A stretch of DNA of 64,000 nt from Candidatus Latescibacterota bacterium (GTDB lineage Bacteria > Latescibacterota > UBA2968 > UBA8231): assembly GCA_022819745.1 (NCBI GenBank), contig JAJEGS010000018.1, positions 62,001 through 126,000 on the forward strand, given 5' to 3'. Each line of letters begins with the position of its first letter. Within the stretch, counting starts at the first letter, position 1. Made by a program: the position numbers and the translations under genes. The notes under the pieces were generated by a model. That model did no database searches and was not told the origin of the DNA. It saw only the letters and a program-made list of their open reading frames with translations. This document shows, piece after piece, positions 25,712 to 34,105 of the stretch.

Positions 25712-27445
25712 CTATTGCACAGGTTCGAGTTCGAGGAGAACCAGCAGCCACGTGCGCGCCCAATAGGCGCTGTTGATATAAGGCGTCTCCGCGGTGGGCC
25801 AGTTCTGCCAGTAGGTTTCGTTGTGGGGGATTCTGTGGTACCACTGGAGTAGTGGGATGGAGGGCAGCTCGCGCAGCCAGATTTCCATGGCTTGGCGAAA
25901 GTGTTCGAGCAGTTGTGGATCGTCGGGGGCCGTGCCGGCCATGCGGTCGATGATTTGGTCGAAGTGGTCGTTTTGCCAGCGCCAGAAGTAGATAGCGGCT
26001 GTGCCGGTCGGTTGCACGTAGCGGCTGTGATAGAGTCTGAGGGTGAAGTACGGGTCGCGCACGCTGCCCGCATTGCCGATCAGAAAGGCCCGGGCGTCGC
26101 CCACGGTCATGCGGGTGTAATAATCGGAAGTCATTCTGAAACCGGCATCAAAGCCGGCGCGGCGTAGCTGTTCGACCAGCACGGGGACGATGTCGTGGAG
26201 ATTTGGATGCAGGTCGATGGTGATTTTGAACGGCGTGCCTTCCTTGGTCCAGATGCCTTTTTCTAACACCCAACCTCGGCGCTGCATGATCTCCGCGGTC
26301 TTGGCTGGGTCGTGTGTGCCGACTGGATAGCGGGCGAGCAAATCCTCGATCTGGTTTGTGAAACGGCGCAGGGGTGGGAAATCTGGAAAGGGGAGCAGGG
26401 AATAGGTTCCCGCACCTTGCCAGCCGACCTCGACGAGTTGCTGCCGGTCAATGGCGTAGTTGATCGCCCAGCGGATTTCCGCATCTGCAAACGGCGCTTC
26501 GAGATTGTTAAAGCCCAAGGCGATGGGCCACCAATCGAGGTAGCCGTAGGGAGGTTCGCGGCCGGTCCAAGTAGATACGTCGGGATTCTGGTCGAGAATG
26601 GTCTTGATATTGGACGGGCGCAGGTCCAGACAGGTGTCCATTTGGTTGCTGATCAGCAATTGCACCCTTTTGTCTTCGTCCATGTAGGGCAGATAGATCA
26701 GGCGTTCTACGCGAGGGAGTCGGCGAAAGCCTATCTCAGCCGCCCACCAGTCTCGCCGCAGATCCCAAATTCGCTGCTGAGACTCGGAACGGACGAGCCG
26801 GTAGGGGCCGCTGACTACGGGCCAGCCGCGTTGGAGATCTAGGTTGGCGAAGGTTTTCGCGTCTTCTCCCTCCCAGATGTGCTTGGGGACAATGGGGATG
26901 CCGTTGCCGAAATTGTTGGTCAAATACTCGAATACGAAGCGCGGATTCGGCGATTTTAGCGCGATTTTCGCCTGTAGGTCTTCTACGACGCTGGCCTCTG
27001 CAACCCATAGCTCCATATCGACCGAGGCGTTGAGGACGGGAGCGTTCTTTTTGAGCATGTCGATTGTGAATACCAAGTCGGCCGCCGTCCAAGGCGTGCC
27101 GTCGCTCCATTTTACTCCTTCTCTGAGGTGGATAGTTACTTCAGTGAAGTCGTCGTTGTACTCGTGGCCGGTGGCGATCCAAGGTATGAGGTTTTGTTCT
27201 TTGCCATAGGGGTTGTAGAAGTAGAGGGGTTCGTAGAGGAAGTTGTGGCCAGTGCTGGAGATGCTGCCGGGGAGAAATGGGTTGAAGGAATCGTAGTCCT
27301 GGATTTGGCCGGCGCAGGTGTTGGGCGGCGTGCAGTTCATTATGAGCGAGCGGTTGCGGGGGACGTCAGCTTCGTCGTTGACATCGCCGCCGCAGGCAAA
27401 GAGCAGACAGCAGGCGAGCAAGCCGCTCAGCACGCAGTTAAGCAT
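25712..27445 (-). CDS. ABC-transporter solute-binding lipoprotein, family 5 (peptide/nickel type)
   Basis: 577 residues from the ATG at 27445 with GGAG upstream. Signal peptide with lipobox LFAC, then the SBP_bac_5 fold: TGHEYNDDFTEVTIHLREGVKWSDGTPWTAADLVFT, a hinge region, and RWAINYAIDRQQLVEVGWQG near the middle. It would deliver an oligopeptide or similar solute to an ABC importer, but no permease or ATPase genes are adjacent, so it probably works with a transporter encoded elsewhere. It precedes the PpiC lipoprotein by 91 bases. Confidence 0.87.
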   Translation of the reverse strand: MLNCVLSGLLACCLLFACGGDVNDEADVPRNRSLIMNCTPPNTCAGQIQDYDSFNPFLPGSISSTGHNFLYEPLYFYNPYGKEQNLIPWIATGHEYNDDFTEVTIHLREGVKWSDGTPWTAADLVFTIDMLKKNAPVLNASVDMELWVAEASVVEDLQAKIALKSPNPRFVFEYLTNNFGNGIPIVPKHIWEGEDAKTFANLDLQRGWPVVSGPYRLVRSESQQRIWDLRRDWWAAEIGFRRLPRVERLIYLPYMDEDKRVQLLISNQMDTCLDLRPSNIKTILDQNPDVSTWTGREPPYGYLDWWPIALGFNNLEAPFADAEIRWAINYAIDRQQLVEVGWQGAGTYSLLPFPDFPPLRRFTNQIEDLLARYPVGTHDPAKTAEIMQRRGWVLEKGIWTKEGTPFKITIDLHPNLHDIVPVLVEQLRRAGFDAGFRMTSDYYTRMTVGDARAFLIGNAGSVRDPYFTLRLYHSRYVQPTGTAAIYFWRWQNDHFDQIIDRMAGTAPDDPQLLEHFRQAMEIWLRELPSIPLLQWYHRIPHNETYWQNWPTAETPYINSAYWARTWLLVLLELEPVQ

Positions 27446-27614
27446 GGTGGGCAAATCTCCATAGTGAAAGTTGACATGCACTATGCTATTAAATAGCTTG
27501 AACGGGCAAAAGGGCGCAGGGTATAACTCTTCAAAAAGGAGGTTTTAGTTGTTAGCAGAAAGAGCATATCTGACAAACGAAACAGCCAATTTAATCTCTA
27601 AAAGGAGGCTAACC

Positions 27615-28523
27615 ATGAGAGTCTGTGCTGTTTTTGGCGTTTTGCTGTTGGCTACGAGCGTGTGCTTTGCGCACAGCAACGCCAATGGTTTTGGGTATTT
27701 CGCTTTGGAATGGCCCTCGGATGTGACGTATGTCGCCGATGGTGAGGACGGAGATTGGGCGTGGTACGATCCCAATTTTATCGTCACTCCCGACGAAATG
27801 GGCGAGGTCGTACAGCAGGTAATTCCCGACAAGAGCGATATCGATGTTTCCATCAGGACCGCTTGGACGCAGGCACCCGACAACCGCATCTATGGCTTTG
27901 TGCGGGTGACGGACGATTCGCTGCACGCGGCCGAAACGGATCCGGAAAACGGATGGTATGAGGACGACCTCGAAATTATTACCGACGGCGACCACAGCGG
28001 CGGTCCGTACCGCGATCCGAACCAAGTAAATGCGCAGCAGTGGACCATGCACGTGCAGGTGCCCGGCGGGTATTCGACGCCCTACGGCAACGGCACAACT
28101 TGGCTGCGCAAAGACGCCGATCCGGCCAAGCAGTGGGCCACGGCCTATATTGAGGCCGATGTCGGTCTCAGCCCGCCTGGCGCTACGCATGGATCGACTA
28201 ATGTCACCTTAGGCTATGAGTTCGCCATGCCGCTGTGGGTCAATTTGGAAAACGACGAGGCCTCTACCGAACGCGTGGTCCTGCAGCCGGGAATGACCAT
28301 TGGTCTCACCTATCAGCTCAACGAGGCCGATACAACGCCGGCTGAGGGTGCCGCCCGGACGCATCAGCTAGTCACCGGAGACGTCAACGGGGCACATAGA
28401 GATCAGGATTTCGCCTCTGACTTTACCCTACTGACCGTAGGTGAGTACACCCGGGGCAGCGATGCTGGCACTGCGGTCGAAGGCAGTACTTGGGGAAAAA
28501 TCAAGGCTACTTTCGACGAGTAA
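27615..28523 (+). CDS. Secreted CBM9/DOMON-like protein with SWGxIK-type tail
   Basis: 302 residues with a signal peptide ending near CFAHS and AGGAGG upstream of the start at 27615. The body resembles a family-9-like carbohydrate-binding or heme-binding sandwich: RIYGFVRVTDDSLHAAE, ENGWYEDDLEIITDGDHSGG, TLGYEFAMPLWVNL. The C-terminus ends TAVEGSTWGKIKATFDE. A similar tail closes the TolB-like protein at 31346-32281. A hairpin follows the stop. Probably binds a sugar outside the cell; ligand unknown. Confidence 0.7.
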   Translation: MRVCAVFGVLLLATSVCFAHSNANGFGYFALEWPSDVTYVADGEDGDWAWYDPNFIVTPDEMGEVVQQVIPDKSDIDVSIRTAWTQAPDNRIYGFVRVTDDSLHAAETDPENGWYEDDLEIITDGDHSGGPYRDPNQVNAQQWTMHVQVPGGYSTPYGNGTTWLRKDADPAKQWATAYIEADVGLSPPGATHGSTNVTLGYEFAMPLWVNLENDEASTERVVLQPGMTIGLTYQLNEADTTPAEGAARTHQLVTGDVNGAHRDQDFASDFTLLTVGEYTRGSDAGTAVEGSTWGKIKATFDE

Positions 28524-28544
28524 AATTTCTCCATTTTATTTAGC

Positions 28545-28586
28545 AGCGGGGGAGGAGAGGTGTGATTATCTCTACTTCCCCGCTTT
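28545..28586 (+). terminator. Putative terminator after the CBM9-like gene
   Basis: AGCGGGGGAGGAGAG and CTCTACTTCCCCGCT form a long stem with a few mismatches, and TTT follows. It ends transcription of the upstream gene, or slows it before the lipoprotein gene at 28621. Confidence 0.55.
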
Positions 28587-28620
28587 CGCGTTTTGTAGGA
28601 CGTTTGGGAAGCGCTTTGCT

Positions 28621-29346
28621 ATGAGTCTATGCTTGAGTGTCTTGGTGCTGTTGGTGCTGGTCGGTTGCGGTCGCTACTTCCCAGGACCAATCGAACCTGC
28701 GCCCGAAAATCGCCAGGAAGTCTATGCTTCGGTCGAGGACGACGGAACCATTATCGCCGTTTTCAACCGCCTCGAAGTTTCCCTGCGTCCCATGACGGAC
28801 GAAGAGTTGAACCGGCAATTCGCCGAGTACTCTGTGGCGGGTGCCAATTCCAAGAATCCATATACCTTCGGCAACTGGAAGCCGCTGGGCGATACCTATA
28901 CGCCGCCCAAGTACACTGTTTTTGCGGTTCAGGTGAAAAACTACGAGTATCCCAAGGTGCATCTGGACCCCACTCGCATAACCCTCGTCTCCCAACAGGC
29001 TGGCCGCGAGTACGATCCGCTCAACAGAACGGACATCCTCGAATTCTATGCTTCCATGATTCCCGGATATGCGGGTAATGCCTACAGCGTCTTCCAAGAG
29101 CGCCGGGAGATTCTGACCCGCACCATGTATCCAGCCGAAGACGTTTTCAGCGGCCAAGAAGTCGAGGGGTATGTGGTGTTTCCCGCGTTACCCCACGATA
29201 TCAATGAGTTTACCGTTCACCTCAGCGATGTGGCGATTCGCTTTGACTTTAGGCAGCAACCTGTCGAGACCATAGATCTGGCGTATCGCTTCCAGCGCGA
29301 GGTGTTCAGAGGATATCAGCCGCCGGCAGATTGGGCGCAAGAATGA
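28621..29346 (+). CDS. Uncharacterised lipoprotein
   Basis: 241 residues. The signal peptide VLVLLVLVGC gives a clear lipobox LVGC. The frame is open further upstream through the preceding hairpin, so the ATG at 28621 is the sensible start. The mature part is strand-rich (TIIAVFNRLEVSLRPMTDEE, YTVFAVQVKNYEYPKVHLD, VEGYVVFPALP), resembling domains that bind metal or peptide ligands on the envelope. It overlaps the next gene's start (ATGA), so the two are co-translated. No family recognised. Confidence 0.7.
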   Translation: MSLCLSVLVLLVLVGCGRYFPGPIEPAPENRQEVYASVEDDGTIIAVFNRLEVSLRPMTDEELNRQFAEYSVAGANSKNPYTFGNWKPLGDTYTPPKYTVFAVQVKNYEYPKVHLDPTRITLVSQQAGREYDPLNRTDILEFYASMIPGYAGNAYSVFQERREILTRTMYPAEDVFSGQEVEGYVVFPALPHDINEFTVHLSDVAIRFDFRQQPVETIDLAYRFQREVFRGYQPPADWAQE

Positions 29347-31247
29347 GACTGCTGGCGGGCAGGCTCATTTTGTGCGGGGTATGTTGGCTGAGCGCGCCGC
29401 TCGGGGCACAGGTCGAAAGCTATCAGGTTGGTGGGGACGGGCTTTCTTGGGATTCTCAAGCTGCGGTTGCCGGAGGAGTAGATTTGCAAGACCCGGCTCT
29501 GATTCGTCCCATCGGCTTGGCAGAAACCGACAATATCCTCCGCTCGCTCGACTGGAGCGACTCGCCTACCTTGGACTTTGTCGCCGAAGGCCGTGCCCAT
29601 ATCTGGGACAACGCCGCGATCGAAGGCTCTGATGCTGCCTTGGTCGATGGCGATGAGCAGACTTCCTCTGGCGACCGCTTCAAAGGGCTGGGCACCGATC
29701 AGACTGGACGCATCTTTTTCTTGGACTTGGGGGTTTCTTTTCCGGTCAATCGCCTGATCTACTTCCCTAGTCCATCCTTTCCCGACGATTTCCCTAGGGC
29801 CTTTGAGCTTTCCGTGAACGACGGCCGCGACTATACCCAGCAAGGGGCACCGCGCTATCAGGTCTTAAAACGCGTTGACTTGCAGCCCGAGCCGAGGACG
29901 ATAATCGACTTTCCAGTGCAGCTAATTCGCTTTATCAGACTGCGCATCCTGTCGCCCAATCCGTTTGAAATAGCGGAAATCCAAGCCTTTGGCACAGGGT
30001 TCGTGCCCAAGGGCACGTACAATTCCAAGCTCATTGAGTTGCCCACGGCAGCAATTCTCGGCACGCTTTCCATCAAAGCCACCAAGTTGCGCCGACAGCC
30101 GGACGGCGTCCTGCTGCCGACCGCGGCCGCGGTCGCGTCTGTGGACCTGACCCTGCGCAACGGCACGGACGAGACCCCCCTGGTCCATTTTGAAATCGTC
30201 GATCGCGAAACGGGTTCAGAGCAGCCCACGACTGCAGACGCCTATGCCAAGCTGGCGGAGGATTTTCGCGGTTCTATCCTCGACGATGCCGAAAACTGGA
30301 CTTGGAAGAATCCGATCCGCATTGACTCGACGGGGACTTTTACCTATCCCCTCGAACTGCCCGGCCCAAGGAAGTATTTTGATTTCCAGCTCTTTTTTCA
30401 GGGCACTTCTACCGATCTCGTCCAGATAGATAGCTTGGCTATTAGCTACTCTCTGCCGCTGGCTGACCGCGCCGTAGGCGAGGTGGCCGTTCTCGCAGAC
30501 CCGTTTCCCACCGATGGTATAGTCGCGGTGCCAGCAGGCCGGGACACCCTTTTTACCTATGACATCCGGGCGGAATTTGGCAGCGACGCGCAGGTTGGGT
30601 TCGATGGCTTGCACATTGCGACCCAAACCGAACCGACGTTGCTCAAATTCGAGATGGGGGAGCCGCTCGTCGAGGTAGCGCCCGACAGCGTTCACGCGGA
30701 TGCGCAGGGGCTAATGCTGTACTTCCCATCGAATCGGATCACGCCGAGCAATAACCAGCCGCTGCGCGTTACCTTTCGCACGGCTATTCTGGTCTATGCC
30801 ACTGATTTGGTGAGCCACTTAATCGACTCTGGGGGCCGTTTGCCCCAGCCCGTTGCTGCCGGCGATGCCAGTTCGAGTGTTGGCACCAACACCAACCGAG
30901 TCTTTTTCTCCAATGCCGCAGGGGGTGGGATTTTATCCACGATGCAGATCGTACCGGCGGTGTGTACGCCCAATGGGGATGGCGTCAATGAAGAGAGTCG
31001 CATTGCCTTCCAAGTCCTGCGTCTGGTGCAAGAAGTCGAATTTTCCATCGGCATCTACGATTTGGCTGGACGCCGGGTGCGTCAGCTATTTTTAGACGCC
31101 TTATCTGCCGGAGCCTACGAGCACACTTGGGATGGCCGCGATGCGACCGGTGAGCTGGTGCCTCCGGGGGCTTATATCGCGCGCATTGCGGCTGAGACTG
31201 AATCAGGGGAAGAGGTGTTGGCTAGGACGCTCAGTGTGGCATATTGA
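29343..31247 (+). CDS. Secreted discoidin-like/FlgD-Ig protein (paralogue 1)
   Basis: 634 residues, signal peptide ending near LGAQ. The N-terminal part carries discoidin (F5/8-type) features such as LVDGDEQTSSGDRF followed by GRIFFLDLGVSFPVNRLIYFPSP. The C-terminal domain begins TPNGDGVNEESRIAFQV and holds IYDLAGRRVRQLF and WDGRDATGELVPPGAYIARI, the FlgD-Ig signature; it ends in the tripeptide VAY. It is paralogous to 34106-36118. Probably an exported, surface-attached adhesin or polysaccharide-binding protein. Confidence 0.78.
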   Translation: MRLLAGRLILCGVCWLSAPLGAQVESYQVGGDGLSWDSQAAVAGGVDLQDPALIRPIGLAETDNILRSLDWSDSPTLDFVAEGRAHIWDNAAIEGSDAALVDGDEQTSSGDRFKGLGTDQTGRIFFLDLGVSFPVNRLIYFPSPSFPDDFPRAFELSVNDGRDYTQQGAPRYQVLKRVDLQPEPRTIIDFPVQLIRFIRLRILSPNPFEIAEIQAFGTGFVPKGTYNSKLIELPTAAILGTLSIKATKLRRQPDGVLLPTAAAVASVDLTLRNGTDETPLVHFEIVDRETGSEQPTTADAYAKLAEDFRGSILDDAENWTWKNPIRIDSTGTFTYPLELPGPRKYFDFQLFFQGTSTDLVQIDSLAISYSLPLADRAVGEVAVLADPFPTDGIVAVPAGRDTLFTYDIRAEFGSDAQVGFDGLHIATQTEPTLLKFEMGEPLVEVAPDSVHADAQGLMLYFPSNRITPSNNQPLRVTFRTAILVYATDLVSHLIDSGGRLPQPVAAGDASSSVGTNTNRVFFSNAAGGGILSTMQIVPAVCTPNGDGVNEESRIAFQVLRLVQEVEFSIGIYDLAGRRVRQLFLDALSAGAYEHTWDGRDATGELVPPGAYIARIAAETESGEEVLARTLSVAY

Positions 31248-31345
31248 ATTCAACGGCCGCCGATGGGCCTGAAAGATTGCTTTGCATTCGCCCATGGTTT
31301 TAATGTAATATTTCATAATACCTTCCACCCGAAAGGAGCCACATT

Positions 31346-32281
31346 ATGAACTGTCGATCCATGCTGATCGTCTGCTTGGCAACGCTGGGGCTGGCCGGTG
31401 CTGGGTGGGGGCAAGCCGACGGTAAAATCGCATTTACTTCGTGGCGCGAGGGGGCTGGTGACGTGTGGATTATGAATGCGGATGGGAGCGCCCCCGTCAA
31501 CTTAACCCAAGGCCGGCATGGGCGTTGCGTTAGCCCAGCTTGGTCTCCAGATGGCACGAAGATCGCCTATCTCGCCTTTAGTAAAGATCCCGCTTCCGGC
31601 CAGGTCGATTATTCCATTGGTGCCGTCTGGGTGATGGACGCCGATGGCGGCAATCCGCAACAAATGGGATCTCTAACAAATCCCGGACGTAAGTATCTTA
31701 TTTGGGCTGAAGACGGAAGTCTCATTTACTCCATAAAATATCTCACAGGGCGGTATGAAGTGTTCGTTGTGGCGCTGGACGGCAGTGGCTCCTCACTCAT
31801 GGATTGGAAGGAGGCGGCTTGGATAGTCAGAGGTTCCCACGATAATCGCGGTCGTTCTCCAGACGGAACCAAAATAGCATCCGTCGTGTTGCAGGACTCT
31901 GAGGGCGATGCCTATCTACGCCTAATTATCTTCACTTCCGGTGAATGGCCTTATGAACGGGAAGATCGCATGAACTTGGTAGAAGATTCCCGGAAGATTC
32001 CTCTTGATCTGCCCCAACAAACAGGAATAGAACTTGAACCCGGCCAGTTTGTCCCGTCTGAGCCTACTTGGTCGCCCGACAGCATGAGAATCGCCTTTTC
32101 TGCCACAAACGAGCAAAGGGATAAGGGAGTTTGGGTTGTTGATATAGACGGGAGCAACTTGGTCAATCTGACCGACGGTTTGGGCGGAGATTATCCTGCT
32201 TGGCAACCCGTTTCTCTTTCGGCTACTGCGACGAGCGTCGAAGCCCAGTCGTGGGGACAGATTAAATCGCTGTCTCGTTAA
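31346..32281 (+). CDS. Secreted TolB/PD40-type beta-propeller with SWGQIK tail
   Basis: 311 residues with a signal peptide to about WGQA and AAAGGAGCC upstream of the start. Propeller blades of the TolB type are seen: IAFTSWREGAGDVWIMNADGSAPVNLT, PAWSPDGTKIAYLAF with VWVMDADGGNPQQ, WSPDSMRIAFSATN with VWVVDIDGSNLVNLTD. The end TSVEAQSWGQIKSLSR matches the tail of the CBM9-like protein at 28.5 kb. Probable role in binding or scaffolding outside the inner membrane. Confidence 0.82.
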   Translation: MNCRSMLIVCLATLGLAGAGWGQADGKIAFTSWREGAGDVWIMNADGSAPVNLTQGRHGRCVSPAWSPDGTKIAYLAFSKDPASGQVDYSIGAVWVMDADGGNPQQMGSLTNPGRKYLIWAEDGSLIYSIKYLTGRYEVFVVALDGSGSSLMDWKEAAWIVRGSHDNRGRSPDGTKIASVVLQDSEGDAYLRLIIFTSGEWPYEREDRMNLVEDSRKIPLDLPQQTGIELEPGQFVPSEPTWSPDSMRIAFSATNEQRDKGVWVVDIDGSNLVNLTDGLGGDYPAWQPVSLSATATSVEAQSWGQIKSLSR

Positions 32282-32291
32282 ATCGCGTCTC

Positions 32292-32332
32292 GTGCGTAGG
32301 GGCGGTGCGGAGCGCAAGCCGTCCCTACGCAC
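32292..32332. terminator. Hairpin between convergent genes
   Basis: GTGCGTAGGGGCGG pairs with CCGTCCCTACGCAC (14 positions, one wobble). It lies between the TolB-like gene and the stop of the convergent PcfJ-like gene and overlaps the last codons of the latter. No T-run is present, so termination is only possible. It shares the GTAGGGGCG core with the repeat at 4598-4712. Confidence 0.45.
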
Positions 32333-33881
32333 CCTTCTGCACCAACCCTACCTTATCGCTCCACAGGCGCAAAATTCGCGCTGACTCGCGCAACAAATGC
32401 ACGTATAGAGAACCGGCCCGGCGTCTCTTTTCGAGTCGCTCCCGTTGATTGAGCGCCATGTTGAACTTGCCTCGGGCTTGGGTGACGGCCCGTTGGCGGT
32501 TGTCAACGGCGATGGTGAGGACGCGTTTTTCGAGGGCCTCCTCGGCGTCGGCGTTGAGTGCCCGCAGCGACCAGATAGAGGTGTCGCCAGCAAGGCACTG
32601 GTCGGTGTAGGAAAAGACGCAGTGGCCCATGATGCGGCCCTCGGCTTGAAGTTGCTGCGAGGTGCAGAGTTCGTAGATGGTCCAGACGAGGTTGCACTTG
32701 AGTTGCGCGTCGTATTCTTCGAGGTGGAAGCCAGCCAAACCCGTAGCCGCCCACGTCTTGAGCGGCACATCTTCTGCTCCCGACAATGTCTCGTGCCACT
32801 GATCCACTTGGTTGAGCAGCTTAGCGGCACTGCGGCCCTTCATGCAGAAGTTGGGCTGTGGTGGAGGGCCCTCGATTTGGGTGCCGTCGGGCTGCGCAAT
32901 CTGCTGGGGCAGATACTTCTGGTGGCGGATGTAGTCGTAAACCGGTAGAAAGTAGGTGCGGTGTAGCATGGGGTAGTTGTTGACGTAGAAGTGGACGACC
33001 GAGATCCAGAAGTCCTCGTTTTCCAATGAGTCGCCCAGCGGCGTTGCGGCTACGTACCAAGAGACGTGGGAATCGCCGCCGAGTGCTTCTACTTGGGCCA
33101 TGCGCAGCGCTTGGAGCAGAGTATGGTGCGGATGCTTCATCTGCATGAAGATATGCGCCATGCGTTTGGTGACCTTCATGGGCACACCTGCAGTACGCAG
33201 GTTTTGACCGCCGGCTACGTGCTTGAACCACTCCTGCTGCTGATAGGCTTCCGCAGTATGCCCTTGGAGCCAAGCGGTGTCCATGGGCGCGGGGACTTCG
33301 TAGCGGGCGAGCAGGTGCCGCGCCAGCGACTGGAACTGCGGTCGCTCCTTGGCCGTGTCTGGCCGCCACTCCTCCAGTGGGCGCAGCCAGTCGCGGTGAT
33401 TCCGGGCAAGCTGCCCGAGGGCGGCGATATAGGTGTTGGCGCGGTTGGCACCGAGGCGCTTGAGCACGGGCATGGGCCGCAGCAAATGGCCGTATTTTTC
33501 GATGTGCAGCACTAGCTGTCCGAGGGCCTTTTGGGTGTCTGGATTGTCGGCCAGCGCATTGCGTTCGACGCGCAGCCGCGAGAGCAGGTCGTTGAGCTTT
33601 TCGTCCTCTAACTCGCCGTTGAACAGCCGACGGATCAGTGCGGCGCGGCGCGGGTCGTGTTCTTTGCTAGCTGCTGGATCTACCGAGGGCTGCAACGCGG
33701 CAAAAAGCGCTTGTTCTTCAGACCGCTCTTGCGGCGTCTTATCTAACGCTGTGCTCAGGCCGTGCCGATGGCACCAGAGCTTGTAGGCGGCGATTGTGCC
33801 GACGCCGAGTTCGGCAAAATGCGTGGCGAGGGCTTCGTCAACTTGGTTGGGAAGTAGTAGGGCGTGCGTGGCATTAGTCAT
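32325..33881 (-). CDS. PcfJ-domain protein
   Basis: 518 residues, cytoplasmic. The C-terminal third shows the PcfJ signature: EGRIMGHCVFSYTDQCLAGDTSIWSLRAL, then KRVLTIAVDNRQRAVTQARGKFN. PcfJ was named in conjugative-plasmid operons, but related proteins are widespread on chromosomes and their role is unknown. No conjugation genes are nearby. The N-terminal half is a helical region with many Arg/Glu. It shares its 3' end with the terminator hairpin at 32292. Confidence 0.78.
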   Translation of the reverse strand: MTNATHALLLPNQVDEALATHFAELGVGTIAAYKLWCHRHGLSTALDKTPQERSEEQALFAALQPSVDPAASKEHDPRRAALIRRLFNGELEDEKLNDLLSRLRVERNALADNPDTQKALGQLVLHIEKYGHLLRPMPVLKRLGANRANTYIAALGQLARNHRDWLRPLEEWRPDTAKERPQFQSLARHLLARYEVPAPMDTAWLQGHTAEAYQQQEWFKHVAGGQNLRTAGVPMKVTKRMAHIFMQMKHPHHTLLQALRMAQVEALGGDSHVSWYVAATPLGDSLENEDFWISVVHFYVNNYPMLHRTYFLPVYDYIRHQKYLPQQIAQPDGTQIEGPPPQPNFCMKGRSAAKLLNQVDQWHETLSGAEDVPLKTWAATGLAGFHLEEYDAQLKCNLVWTIYELCTSQQLQAEGRIMGHCVFSYTDQCLAGDTSIWSLRALNADAEEALEKRVLTIAVDNRQRAVTQARGKFNMALNQRERLEKRRRAGSLYVHLLRESARILRLWSDKVGLVQKGA

Positions 33882-33960
33882 GTCGTGTTATCGCTAGTCT
33901 GTGTCGGCCATGAGGCAAATTCTAATTCTAGGGTATAAGATCAACAGTGACAAGCGATTC

Positions 33961-33980
33961 CCCTCGACCGCGAGGGCTTT
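33961..33980 (+). repeat. Small GC hairpin upstream of the discoidin/FlgD-Ig gene
   Basis: CCCTCG-accg-CGAGGG followed by CTTTAT within the 224-base space between the PcfJ-like gene and 34106. It could end stray transcription entering from upstream or serve as a leader structure; nothing else recognisable occurs in this gap. Confidence 0.35.
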
Positions 33981-34105
33981 ATAGCGCCGTCTTTCTGCCG
34001 TATATTCTGTCGCCTACATCTCAACATAAGCCACTCACCTGCTGATTCACCCTAGACAAGCGATCCCATCTAACATACGGGGATTGCAACCCAGAGTTTG
34101 GACGA

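Noticed and set aside
25621..26073. Extended N-terminus of the PpiC lipoprotein
   Set aside because: These codons overlap the peptide-binding gene and look like a Pro/Ser-rich shadow; a GTG with Shine-Dalgarno and lipobox at 25620 is the start.
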